Shown here piece after piece: positions 42,503-51,007 of a stretch of DNA of 64,000 nt. Source of the DNA: Bacteroidetes bacterium UBA7662 (GTDB lineage Bacteria > Bacteroidota > Bacteroidia > UBA7662); the NCBI GenBank assembly GCA_002483345.1, contig DLHS01000016.1, positions 442,694 through 506,693 on the forward strand, in the 5' to 3' direction. The position numbers and the translations under genes were made by a program. Positions within the stretch are counted from its first letter, which is position 1, and each line of letters begins with the position of its first letter. The notes below the pieces were generated by a model. That model searched no databases and was not told the DNA's origin. It was given only the letters and a program-made list of their open reading frames with translations.

Positions 42503-44371
42503 TTGAACAAGCAAGTATACGATATAGTAGTGGTAGGCGCGGGTCATGCGGGCTGTGAAGCAGCAGCGGCAGCAGCCAACATGGGCTCCAAAGTTTTGTT
42601 GGTGACTATGAATATGCAGACCATTGCCCAGATGTCGTGCAACCCTGCCATGGGTGGTGTGGCGAAAGGACAAATTGTGCGGGAGATTGATGCGCTCGGC
42701 GGATACTCCGGTATCGTGAGTGATCGTTCGGCCATACAATTCCGCATGCTGAACCGCTCCAAGGGGCCCGCCATGTGGAGTCCCCGTACACAAAACGACC
42801 GCATGCTTTTTGCGCAGGAGTGGCGTTTGATGCTGGAACAAACGCCCAATGTTGATTTCTGGCAGGACACGGTTGTAAAACTGGACATCAAAAACGGACA
42901 GGTGGCGGGTGTATTCACCGCCATGGGGGTTTATTTCGCCTGCCGGGCCGTGGTGCTTACCAATGGCACCTTTCTGAATGGCGTCATTCACATCGGTGAA
43001 AAAAGATTTGGGGGAGGCAGGAGCGGAGAAAAAGCAGCGACCGGCATTACCGAACAGCTCGTAGCGTTGGGTTTCGAGGCAGGCCGTATGAAAACGGGTA
43101 CCCCGCCCCGCATCGACGGCCGATCCCTTGATTACAGCAAAATGGAAGAACAACCGGGCGATGAGGTCCCCGGTAAATTCTCCTATAGCCGCGAAACCCG
43201 CGCGCTCAGCAAACAGCGCTCCTGCTGGATTACCTATACCAATCCCGAAGTACACGACATCCTCAAAACCGGCTTCGATAAATCGCCTATGTACACCGGG
43301 CGCATTCAGGGGCTGGGGCCACGGTATTGTCCGTCTATCGAAGATAAAATCAACCGTTTCGCGGAAAGAGACCGGCACCAGATTTTTGTAGAACCCGAAG
43401 GCTGGCACACGGTAGAAGTTTATGTAAACGGCTTTTCTACTTCTTTACCGGAGGACGTACAACAACAAGCCCTCAACAGCATACCCGGATTTGAACAGGC
43501 CAAAATGTTCAGGCCGGGCTATGCCATCGAATACGATTATTTCCCGCCCACCCAGTTATTTTCCAGCCTGCAGACCAAGCAGATTCATAACCTCTTTTTC
43601 GCAGGACAAATCAACGGCACCACCGGCTATGAAGAGGCGGCCTGTCAGGGATTGATGGCGGGTATCAACGCACACAACCGGGTGCACGAAAAGGAGGCCT
43701 TCCTACTCAAACGGTCTGATGCTTACATCGGCGTGTTGATCGACGATTTGGTGAACAAGGGCACCGACGAGCCCTACCGCATGTTTACCTCCCGGGCTGA
43801 ATACCGCATCCTGCTGCGTCAGGACAATGCCGACCTGCGCCTCAGCGAGATGGGTCATAACATGGGCCTGCTGCCTGAAACACGGTGGGAGGATGTACAG
43901 GAAAAACTTGCGCAAACGCAGGCCATTACGAAATACCTGCAAAAGCTGTCGGTAGACCCTGAAGAAATGAATGGCGTGCTGGAAGCCCTCGAAACACCCG
44001 TCATCAACCAGAAGGTGAAGCTGGATGGTTTGCTGATGCGTCCACAGCTGGGCTTGTCGGACTTAAGGAAAGGCAGTACCCTGCTCGATAACTTCCTGAA
44101 GGATTATTCAACCGAAGCGGTGGAAGAAGCAGAGATACAACTCAAATACGCACCTTACATAGAGAAAGAACACGAACTCGCGCAACGCCTCGGGCAGCTC
44201 GACGACATCCGCATGCGGGAAGATTTCGATTACCAGCAAGTTACGGCCATGTCGAAAGAAGCCAGAGAAAAGCTGAGCAGGCTCAAGCCGGCGTCTTTGG
44301 GCCAGGCCTCACGGGTAAGTGGCATTTCTCCATCAGATATTTCAATTTTAATGGTTTATCTTAATAAATGA
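42503..44371 (+). CDS. mnmG: tRNA uridine 5-carboxymethylaminomethyl modification enzyme
   Basis: A 622-aa FAD protein that with MnmE modifies U34 of tRNAs. The FAD loop is VVVGAGHAGCEAA (about 9-21), followed by SCNPAMGGVAKG and EIDALGG; RFGGGRSGEKAA and the TGYEEAACQGLMAG region are family signatures, and the C-terminal domain ends VSGISPSDISILMVYLNK. The start is TTG at 42503, as no other start fits before the Rossmann strand. It lies 9 nt after a parS site, echoing the gidA-parAB-oriC neighbourhood of other bacteria. Confidence 0.97.
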   Translation: MNKQVYDIVVVGAGHAGCEAAAAAANMGSKVLLVTMNMQTIAQMSCNPAMGGVAKGQIVREIDALGGYSGIVSDRSAIQFRMLNRSKGPAMWSPRTQNDRMLFAQEWRLMLEQTPNVDFWQDTVVKLDIKNGQVAGVFTAMGVYFACRAVVLTNGTFLNGVIHIGEKRFGGGRSGEKAATGITEQLVALGFEAGRMKTGTPPRIDGRSLDYSKMEEQPGDEVPGKFSYSRETRALSKQRSCWITYTNPEVHDILKTGFDKSPMYTGRIQGLGPRYCPSIEDKINRFAERDRHQIFVEPEGWHTVEVYVNGFSTSLPEDVQQQALNSIPGFEQAKMFRPGYAIEYDYFPPTQLFSSLQTKQIHNLFFAGQINGTTGYEEAACQGLMAGINAHNRVHEKEAFLLKRSDAYIGVLIDDLVNKGTDEPYRMFTSRAEYRILLRQDNADLRLSEMGHNMGLLPETRWEDVQEKLAQTQAITKYLQKLSVDPEEMNGVLEALETPVINQKVKLDGLLMRPQLGLSDLRKGSTLLDNFLKDYSTEAVEEAEIQLKYAPYIEKEHELAQRLGQLDDIRMREDFDYQQVTAMSKEAREKLSRLKPASLGQASRVSGISPSDISILMVYLNK

Positions 44372-45255
44372 GCAGCATGGAAGCACTCAGGGGCTGTCCG
44401 GCCTGCAACAGTACCCATACATCGGACTTCTTGATCTGTAAAGATTATACCGTCAGCGGAGAAGTATTTCAGCTCAAACGCTGCAACAGCTGTACCCTGA
44501 TTTTTACCGACCCGCGACCCGACGCAAGTGCAATCTGGCCTTATTATAAGTCCGACACCTATGTCTCACATACCGATGAGGCAGCCCCGGGTCTTATCAA
44601 CAGCATATATCGTTTGGTCCGGAAAATTACGCTGGGCAACAAAGCCGGCCTGGTGGCCCGGTATGCCCGGGGCCGGAAACTGCTCGATATTGGCGCCGGT
44701 ACCGGGGCCTTTGCAGCCCATATGCATACCAACGGATGGGAAGTAAGCGCGATAGAACCTGACCCGGATGCCCGGAAACTGGCGGCCGACAGGGGTTTGA
44801 AAACCGGTGATGAGTCGGCCCTGGCAGATCATCCCCGGGTGAATGTCATCACCATGTGGCATGTACTGGAGCACGTACACAGTCTTCAGGAAAGGGTTGC
44901 CGCGTTGTATCGCCTGCTTGAACCGGGAGGAATAGCCGTCATAGCCGTTCCCAACCCCGAAAGTGCCGATGCAAAAAAATATGGTGCCTGGTGGGCTGCC
45001 TACGATGTGCCCCGCCATTTGTACCATTTTACACCCGGCTCTATAAGGCAACTATTTGAAAGAGAGGGATTTACATCGGAGGCTACCCACTGGATGCCCT
45101 TTGATCCCTTCTACATCGCGCTGCTGAGTGAACAATATAAAACTGGCAGCCAGCGGCTTATTGCCGGAGCTTGGAACGGACTTCTCTCGTGGGCAAACAG
45201 CTTGTTGAACAAAGACACTTGCTCGAGCCAGATTTATATCTTCCGCAAGGCATGA
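44368..45255 (+). CDS. Class I SAM-dependent methyltransferase with N-terminal zinc-ribbon motif
   Basis: A 295-aa protein. It begins with a zinc-ribbon-like part (CPACNSTHTSDFLIC...CNSC, about 10-46), then a SAM-binding domain with LLDIGAGTGAFAAHM (about 108-122), IEPDPDARKLA and MWHVLEHVHSLQERV. This layout is common among methyltransferases acting on sugar or polyketide-like substrates, but the target cannot be told. It has 4-nt overlaps on both sides (ATGA with mnmG and with the lipoprotein gene). Confidence 0.85.
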   Translation: MSSMEALRGCPACNSTHTSDFLICKDYTVSGEVFQLKRCNSCTLIFTDPRPDASAIWPYYKSDTYVSHTDEAAPGLINSIYRLVRKITLGNKAGLVARYARGRKLLDIGAGTGAFAAHMHTNGWEVSAIEPDPDARKLAADRGLKTGDESALADHPRVNVITMWHVLEHVHSLQERVAALYRLLEPGGIAVIAVPNPESADAKKYGAWWAAYDVPRHLYHFTPGSIRQLFEREGFTSEATHWMPFDPFYIALLSEQYKTGSQRLIAGAWNGLLSWANSLLNKDTCSSQIYIFRKA

Positions 45256-46826
45256 GGAAGCTGGTTCTTGTGTGGCTGGTCCTTTTGCTGGCAGGCTGCG
45301 CCAATGTGGTGTCGCCCACCGGCGGTGCCCGCGATGAAAAACCACCGGAATTTGTGGCCGCGAAGCCGGAAAATTATAATCTGCAATACAAAAGCGGGGT
45401 CATCAGGATAGATTTTGATGAATACATCAAGATTCAAAATCCTCAGAATATCCTGATTTCGCCCAACCTGGCAGTAAAGCCGGATATCAGTGAAAGATAC
45501 AAATCGCTGTTCATCGACCTGAAAGACCAGCCGCTGAGTGAAAACACCACTTATACCATCAATTTCGCCAGTTCTATTGTTGATCTTACGGAGGGCAACA
45601 AACAAACCAACTTCCGCTATGTATTCAGCACGGGGACCTACCTCGATTCTCTGAGAGTAAGTGGAAAGGTGATTCTGGCAGAAAAACAAACCACAGAAGC
45701 CAATATACTGGTTGGCATGTACCCGGAAGAGCAGGGGGATTCCTGTTTATATAAATTCAAGCCCTTTTACTTTGCCAGAACCGATGCAGAGGGTAATTTT
45801 TCGCTGGAAAACCTGAAGTATGGCCGTTTCCGGCTATTTGCTTTCAAAGACGAAGACAACAACCTCCTCTATAAATCAGCAGAGGAAATAGCATTTCTGG
45901 ATAGCATACTTACCACAGATACCCTGGGCGCCAAACTGAGGTTATCTCTTTTTGTAGATCCGGAAGGTGACCGGAAACCGAAAGAAATCCGGTCGGTAAT
46001 GCCGGGTTTAGTGCGTATTAAATACGCTTTTCCGATCGATACGGCTACCCGGGTGGAGTTGGTCAGCAGTTCTGCCGCTATCCGGCCCATCATCCGGGGC
46101 GACAGCCTCCTCATTTTCCACCAGGAAAAGGAAGCAGACAGCCTTCGCTTTTATCTTCAAAAACCCACCGGCACAGACACCATCAAGGTAATTAACCGCA
46201 AGCCTTCCGAAAAAGGGTACGGCCGCCTGATTCTGCAAAAAGCAGCCACCAATACGCCCTCCATTTATGAACCCATCGAGCTGATAGCCAACCACCCGCT
46301 GAAAAGTGTCGACAACACCGGTTTCACGTGGAAAATGGATTCCACAGCGGTTGTACTTCCGTTTACGACCCAAATAAATGACAATATCCTGCGTATTGAA
46401 CCGGCATTTGCGCCCGACAGTCGTTATGAACTGATTATCGACAGCGGGGCCGTCACCGATTTTTTTGATGTTCCTTCCGATACCTTCCGCATTTTGCTGA
46501 ACAGCGGTAATGCAGAACTTTTCGGAACTCTCATTCTGAATGAGCTGGACAGTCTGCAAAAAGGGGATCTGATACAATTACTGGACGAAACAGGCAAGTT
46601 AATCAGGCAGGAAGTTGTTAACGGACAGCAGAGCCTGCGGTTTGAGCGACTGAGGGCGATTGGATACAAAGTAAGGGTGGTGCGCGACGAAAATAACAAC
46701 CGCCGTTTTGATACCGGTAGTTATGTAAGAGGCAAACAACCGGAAAAATTGTGGTATGTGCCCGATCTCGTTCGTTTACGCTCCAATTGGGAAGTTGAGG
46801 TCAGCCTGGCAGGTGTGGTTAAATAA
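45252..46826 (+). CDS. Lipoprotein with Ig-like (SbsA-type) domain
   Basis: A 524-aa exported lipoprotein. The ATG at 45252 gives a signal peptide with lipobox LLAGC (Cys16), and an upstream start at 45171 would remove it. Residues about 30-130 resemble the bacterial Ig-like domain PF13205 (SGVIRIDFDEYIKIQNPQNILISP, TTYTINFASSIVDLTEGN, YVFSTG). A transthyretin-like segment (ANILVGMYPEEQ, NLKYGRFRLFAFKDEDNNLLY) and a similar one at the end (IGYKVRVVRDENNNRRFDTG) follow. The role is unknown. It closes the plus-strand block and overlaps the convergent nadB by 8 bp. Confidence 0.82.
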   Translation: MRKLVLVWLVLLLAGCANVVSPTGGARDEKPPEFVAAKPENYNLQYKSGVIRIDFDEYIKIQNPQNILISPNLAVKPDISERYKSLFIDLKDQPLSENTTYTINFASSIVDLTEGNKQTNFRYVFSTGTYLDSLRVSGKVILAEKQTTEANILVGMYPEEQGDSCLYKFKPFYFARTDAEGNFSLENLKYGRFRLFAFKDEDNNLLYKSAEEIAFLDSILTTDTLGAKLRLSLFVDPEGDRKPKEIRSVMPGLVRIKYAFPIDTATRVELVSSSAAIRPIIRGDSLLIFHQEKEADSLRFYLQKPTGTDTIKVINRKPSEKGYGRLILQKAATNTPSIYEPIELIANHPLKSVDNTGFTWKMDSTAVVLPFTTQINDNILRIEPAFAPDSRYELIIDSGAVTDFFDVPSDTFRILLNSGNAELFGTLILNELDSLQKGDLIQLLDETGKLIRQEVVNGQQSLRFERLRAIGYKVRVVRDENNNRRFDTGSYVRGKQPEKLWYVPDLVRLRSNWEVEVSLAGVVK

Positions 46827-48411
46827 TCGTATCGACGAACGGCTCCTTCTTCTTGGGGTAGTCGGTCGTGAAATGTAACCCACGGCTTTCCTGGCGCAGT
46901 TGGGCACACTTGACAATGGTGTAGGCCACCTTGAGAATATTCCGCTGTTCCAGCAGCCGCACAGACAGCTTGGTTTCGTCATACAGCCGTTCCGTTTCCC
47001 GGTGCAGTATTTCAAGGCGTTCCCAGGCCCGTGACAGCCTCTTTTTGTTGCGGACAATACCCACATAGGAATTCATGATTGCCTGCGTCTCCTTGAGGTT
47101 CTGGCTGATCAGCACCAGCTCATCGGGCTCGGCGGTACCCTCGTCGTTCCAGTCGGGTATGTTTTCTGCCCATTGTAAACCGGGATGTTCGGCCTGCACG
47201 GCCTGAAAAATACGGTCGGCGAACACGGTAGCTTCGAGTAAACTGTTGGAAGCCAGCCGGTTTGCCCCGTGAAGTCCGGTAGAGGCGCATTCGCCGCAGG
47301 CATATAAATGGGCGATATTGGTCCGGCCGAAGGTATCTACCTGTATACCACCAACCAGGTAGTGCATGGCCGGAGCCACCGGAACAGCCTCTTTCCGCAT
47401 GTCAATACCGATGCTGAGGCATTTCTGGTAGATGTTGGGGAAATGCGAAAGCATGATGTCTTCAGGGATATGGCGACAGTCGAGCAGCACATAGTCGTTG
47501 CCGGTTTTTTTCAGCTCGCTGTCGATGGCGCGGGCGGTGATATCGCGGGGTGCGAGCGATTTACGTTTGTCGTATTTGTGCATGAATTCGCTGCCATCCT
47601 TGTTTTTCAGCACGCCGCCGTAGCCCCTGACGGCTTCGCTGATGAGAAATGCCGGGTGTTCGCCCGGATTGTAAAGGGCGGTGGGATGAAACTGGATAAA
47701 CTCCATGTTGCGGAGTTTGGCCTTGGCCCGGTAGGCCATCGCGATACCGTCGCCGGTAGCGATAACGGGATTGGTGGTGGTCTGGTACACATGTCCGGCG
47801 CCGCCTGTAGCCAGCACCACGGTTTTCCCCAAGATGGTTTCGATGTGGTTGTTGGCGGTATTAAGCACATAAATGCCAAAACAGCGGATGTTTTCGGTGC
47901 GTTTGCTTACTTCTTCACCCAGGTGGTGCTGCGTGATGAGGTCGATGGCGAATTTATGGCTGTAAAGGGTGATGTTAGGACTGGCATATACCTGTTCGAG
48001 CAGGGCGCGTTCGATTTCGAAGCCTGTCATGTCTTTGTGATGCAGTACCCGGTGTACACTGTGACCACCTTCGCGGGCCAGATCGTAGTAACCGGCTTCG
48101 TTCTGATCGAAACGGGCTCCCATTTCGATGATTTCCCGGATGCGGGCAGGCCCCTCCTTTACAACGAAATCGACCACTTCCGTATCACAGGCGCCATCGC
48201 CGCAGTCGAGGGTATCTGCTATGTGCTTTTCGAAGCTGTCTTTCAGCAAATCGGTGACAACGGCCACCCCGCCCTGGGCGTATTTGGTATTTGATTCGTC
48301 CTCATCACTTTTGGTGATGATGCATACCTTTCCCAGTTGCGCAGCCTTTAAACCGAAACTCAAACCGGCAATTCCGGAGCCTACTACTATAAAATCGAAT
48401 TTTTCCTGCAT
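46819..48411 (-). CDS. nadB: L-aspartate oxidase
   Basis: A 530-aa flavoprotein that oxidises aspartate to iminoaspartate, the substrate of NadA. The FAD-binding loop is FIVVGSGIAGLSFGLKAA (about 7-24), followed by SNTKYAQGGVAVV, the catalytic-loop region FIQFHPTALYNPG and the His/Arg region CGECASTGLHGANRLASNSLLEA. The ATG at 48411 is chosen, because a long upstream frame lacks homology. It is convergent with the lipoprotein gene, and its partner nadA lies 13 kb away. Confidence 0.96.
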   Translation of the reverse strand: MQEKFDFIVVGSGIAGLSFGLKAAQLGKVCIITKSDEDESNTKYAQGGVAVVTDLLKDSFEKHIADTLDCGDGACDTEVVDFVVKEGPARIREIIEMGARFDQNEAGYYDLAREGGHSVHRVLHHKDMTGFEIERALLEQVYASPNITLYSHKFAIDLITQHHLGEEVSKRTENIRCFGIYVLNTANNHIETILGKTVVLATGGAGHVYQTTTNPVIATGDGIAMAYRAKAKLRNMEFIQFHPTALYNPGEHPAFLISEAVRGYGGVLKNKDGSEFMHKYDKRKSLAPRDITARAIDSELKKTGNDYVLLDCRHIPEDIMLSHFPNIYQKCLSIGIDMRKEAVPVAPAMHYLVGGIQVDTFGRTNIAHLYACGECASTGLHGANRLASNSLLEATVFADRIFQAVQAEHPGLQWAENIPDWNDEGTAEPDELVLISQNLKETQAIMNSYVGIVRNKKRLSRAWERLEILHRETERLYDETKLSVRLLEQRNILKVAYTIVKCAQLRQESRGLHFTTDYPKKKEPFVDTII

Positions 48412-48493
48412 GGTAAATAAAACGGACACGCGAATCCAAAGTTCTGAACGTTTCTTATATTCGTACAATAAATTTTCTAAAGCACTGACTATC

Positions 48494-48694
48494 ATGAAAA
48501 AAATACTGCTCACCCTGGCTTTGATAGCCACAGTAACGGCTGTTGCAAGCGCCAATACCGGTGATAAAAAGAAAAAGACCAAAGAGAAGGCGAAAACGGA
48601 GCAGACCGACAAAAAAGAAGGTTGTTCAGAAGCCAAAACCTGCTGCAGTAAAAAACCGGCAGCGGATACGGTTAAGCCAGAGAAAAAGGATTAA
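48494..48694 (+). CDS. Small exported Cys/Lys-rich protein
   Basis: A 66-aa protein with signal peptide (MKKILLTLALIATVTAVASA, 1-20), then a lysine- and glutamate-rich segment (DKKKKTKEKAKTEQTDKK) and a cysteine cluster (GCSEAKTCCSKK) near the C-terminus. Three cysteines in that setting suggest metal binding. No family was recognised. A near -7 box (TATATTCG) is at 48456-48463, and a palindromic repeat with a terminator follows. It is divergent from nadB. Confidence 0.75.
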   Translation: MKKILLTLALIATVTAVASANTGDKKKKTKEKAKTEQTDKKEGCSEAKTCCSKKPAADTVKPEKKD

Positions 48695-48712
48695 TCGTTT
48701 TTTATAGATATT

Positions 48713-48790
48713 GAGAGGGCGAGAGGCGAGAGAGCGAGATTTTTTTGTACACCTGCGCCTGCGGCGCTGTCGGTGGTCGATCGACCACCG
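48713..48790. repeat. Palindromic intergenic repeat, copy 2
   Basis: It begins GAGAGGGCGAGAGGCGAGAG, then a T-run and ACCTGCGCCTGCGGCGCTG, closely matching 10198-10240. It runs into a perfect 20-bp palindrome, CGGTGGTCGATCGACCACCG (48771-48790). The tail (48791-48799) reads like part of the repeat at 57509. It lies between the small Cys-rich gene and the Fic gene. Confidence 0.75.
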
Positions 48791-48804
48791 ACCATCGACA
48801 TACC

Positions 48805-48840
48805 GCGCCTGCCCGACTTCGGACAGGCGCTTTTTGTTTT
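48805..48840 (+). terminator. Rho-independent terminator
   Basis: A ten-base-pair stem (48805-48814 with 48821-48830) with one mismatch and a 6-nt loop is followed by TTTTTGTTTT. It ends the transcript of the small Cys-rich protein gene. Confidence 0.85.
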
Positions 48841-48941
48841 GTAGTCGGGGAAAAGGCCATTTTGTACATACAGATGTATAATTTATACCAGAAAATGTAC
48901 ATTTAAAGGTACAAATCAGGCTGTATTTCAAATAAGAAACG

Positions 48942-49059
48942 ACCGGAATAACGACCGGAAATTTTTCCTGTGATAGTGTGAAACAGGGCTTTAAAATGGC
49001 CAATGAGGGGAAATTTAAAAACTTTTCAGATAAAATACAACCGGAATAACGACCGGAAA
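48942..49059. repeat. Operator-like direct repeats before fic
   Basis: The 20-mer ACCGGAATAACGACCGGAAA occurs twice, at 48942-48961 and 49040-49059, 98 bp apart. Each contains two copies of ACCGGAA 12 bp apart, so four half-sites lie 50 to 167 bp before the Fic start. The placement upstream of the -7 box (49097) suggests binding sites for a regulator, perhaps the C-terminal winged helix of the Fic protein itself. The rest of the 414-bp gap has copy 2 of the palindromic repeat, a terminator and AT-rich sequence with TGTACAT-like words. Confidence 0.6.
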
Positions 49060-49096
49060 GGTATTAATTTTTAGGTTGTGGGGTTAAAGATTTGGC

Positions 49097-49104
49097 TACC
49101 TTTG
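49097..49104 (+). promoter_or_regulatory. -7 box 4 nt before the fic start
   Basis: TACCTTTG matches TAnnTTTG and ends 4 nt before the ATG at 49109, suggesting a leaderless mRNA. Confidence 0.6.
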
Positions 49105-49108
49105 TTTT

Positions 49109-50359
49109 ATGGCGATTCCTTCATCCTTTTATAGCTTACCTTCTGCCATGGAGCCCTTGTTTCCGGACGATCCCAGCGGGAAGCTGGAGTCTTTGGCAAG
49201 TGAGTTGTTGCATATATCAGGCAAGCTTTCGGGGAAAATGAATCCGATAACCAGGGCAGCGATAGCCACATTTTTACGCCCGATGAACAGCTATTATTCC
49301 AACCTCATTGAAGGACATGATACGCACCCCATTGATATTGAAAGGATATTGAAAAATGATTATGCGGAGAATAAGGTCAAAAGAAACCTCCAATTAGAGG
49401 CACTGGCTCATATCCAGGCACATCAAACCATTTCAGATCTTTTTGAAACCAATAAAACAGGCGCAATTCCTACCAGCAGTTCTTTTCTGAAAGAACTGCA
49501 CAAATTGTTTTACGACTTTTTACCCGAAGAATTTCAGACCGTTTTATCCCGGGACGGGTTAGCGAAAAAGGTTGTACCGGGAGAATACCGCAAGGATCAG
49601 GTGGAAGTGGGCCGCCATGTAGCGCCTGAAGCAATGACCGTACCGGCGTTTATGCAGCGGTTTTCTGAAGCCTATGACCCCGAAAGTCCGAATAACCGCT
49701 CGAAAATCAGGAGAATTATAAGTATTGCTGCTTCGCATCACCGGCTGGTATGGATTCACCCCTTTTTGGATGGAAACGGCCGGGTGGTGCGTCTTTTTTC
49801 CGATGCCTGGTTTATGTATGAGAACCTGCATGCCTCTGGTTTATGGTCGGTATCAAGAGGCCTTGCCCGGACCAATGAGCAGTATAAAACGCTGCTTGCC
49901 AACGCTGATCTGCAACGCTACAACGATTACGACGGGAGGGGAAATTTATCCAACAAACATCTGGTAGCATTCTGTACTTATTTTTTGGAAACAGCGTTGG
50001 ATCAGATAAATTTTATGGATCAGGTAACCGGTTTAGATGGTTTTCTGTCCAGAATTGATGCTTTTACAGACCGGCTGGTTATCAGAAAAACATTCCGGAC
50101 AGAGGCGCGTCATATCCTGAAAGCGCTTTTTCTGAAAGGAGAAATCTCGAAAACCGAAGCGATGCGCAGCACGGGCCTGTCAGATAAAACGCTGAAAGAC
50201 CTCGTGGAGACACTCGAGGAAATGGGGTTGTTAACTACCCGGAAAGAAGGAAAAAACAGAATGTATGTTGTTTGCTACCCCATCCGGTATTCGCCGTTGT
50301 TGTTCCCGGGTTTGTACCCTGGCGACAAGGAAATGGATATGATACTGAAGTTCTCCTAG
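49109..50359 (+). CDS. Fic-family protein with self-inhibitory motif and C-terminal winged helix
   Basis: A 416-aa putative AMP-transferase. The active-site motif HPFLDGNGR is complete at residues 217-225, so catalysis should be possible. An N-terminal SNLIEG (64-69, matching [S/T]xxxE[G/N]) is the inhibitory helix of class II Fic proteins, in which Glu68 would reach into the ATP site. Residues about 330-400 (ILKALFLKGEISKTEAMRSTGLSDKTLKDLVETLEEMGLL) look like a winged helix. It lacks a separate antitoxin gene. The repeats upstream may be its operators. Confidence 0.9.
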   Translation: MAIPSSFYSLPSAMEPLFPDDPSGKLESLASELLHISGKLSGKMNPITRAAIATFLRPMNSYYSNLIEGHDTHPIDIERILKNDYAENKVKRNLQLEALAHIQAHQTISDLFETNKTGAIPTSSSFLKELHKLFYDFLPEEFQTVLSRDGLAKKVVPGEYRKDQVEVGRHVAPEAMTVPAFMQRFSEAYDPESPNNRSKIRRIISIAASHHRLVWIHPFLDGNGRVVRLFSDAWFMYENLHASGLWSVSRGLARTNEQYKTLLANADLQRYNDYDGRGNLSNKHLVAFCTYFLETALDQINFMDQVTGLDGFLSRIDAFTDRLVIRKTFRTEARHILKALFLKGEISKTEAMRSTGLSDKTLKDLVETLEEMGLLTTRKEGKNRMYVVCYPIRYSPLLFPGLYPGDKEMDMILKFS

Positions 50360-50362
50360 CCG

Positions 50363-51007
50363 TTATTTTTTCTCCCCGAACGCCAGATCGCCCGCATCTC
50401 CCAAACCCGGCACGATGTAGGCCTTGGCGGTGAGTTCTTTGTCGATGGCGGCGGCGAAAATTTTGGCCTGGGGCATGTTTTTGCGGACATAACCCACGCC
50501 CTGCTCAGAAGCAATAGCGGTTACCACGTATACTTCAGACGGCTGACCGAACTTCAGGAGCTCCTTATAACTCAGCACCAGCGAGGTTCCGGTAGCCAGC
50601 ATCGGGTCGCTGAGTATAAGGATGCGGCCATCAAGAGGCGGGCAGGAAGCATATTCTACCTTTACTTCGAAGGTGTGGTCTTTGTGGTGGTAGCGGTAGG
50701 CTGAAATAAAGGCATTGTCGGCACCATCAAAATAATTGAGCAGGCCCTGGTGTAGTGGCAGACCGGCCCTCAGTATAGTAGCGAGTACCGGTTGTTCGGG
50801 CAAAAGCATTTCCCGGGCTTCTCCCAGTGGGGTTTTAACGATCTCTTCCCGGAAAGTAAGCTGTTTACTTAGTTCATAACCGCATATTTCGCCTATCCGC
50901 TCGAGGTTGCGACGGAAACGCATACGGTCTTGTTGGATGTTTTTATCGCGGATTTCGGCCACAAAATGGCGGAGCACCGATGTTTGTTTACTCAGGTCGT
51001 ATACCAT
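50363..51007 (-). CDS. upp: Uracil phosphoribosyltransferase
   Basis: A 214-aa salvage enzyme that makes UMP from uracil and PRPP. The PRPP loop is ILILSDPMLATGTSL (about 129-143), and the uracil-binding C-terminal region is AYIVPGLGDAGDLAFG. TILRAGLPLHQGLLNYF is the conserved N-terminal active-site segment. It fits the family length of about 208-216 aa. Its start overlaps the end of the upstream acyltransferase-like gene by 20 bp, so it could be the last gene of that four-gene operon. Confidence 0.96.
   Translation of the reverse strand: MVYDLSKQTSVLRHFVAEIRDKNIQQDRMRFRRNLERIGEICGYELSKQLTFREEIVKTPLGEAREMLLPEQPVLATILRAGLPLHQGLLNYFDGADNAFISAYRYHHKDHTFEVKVEYASCPPLDGRILILSDPMLATGTSLVLSYKELLKFGQPSEVYVVTAIASEQGVGYVRKNMPQAKIFAAAIDKELTAKAYIVPGLGDAGDLAFGEKK

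Noticed and set aside
42305..43408. A 367-codon antisense frame across ybeY and mnmG
   Set aside because: It lies opposite two strongly conserved genes; its translation has no domain pattern.
47308..48294. A 328-codon plus-strand frame opposite nadB
   Set aside because: It is antisense to the clear FAD and active-site motifs of NadB and shows no family of its own.
48942..49059. The repeats before fic as a CRISPR remnant
   Set aside because: Only two copies with internal duplication and a 78-bp interval, no spacer regularity and no cas genes; operator sites fit better.
49109..50359. Fic protein as half of a toxin-antitoxin pair
   Set aside because: No small antitoxin gene is adjacent; the protein carries its own inhibitory motif, as class II Fic proteins do.
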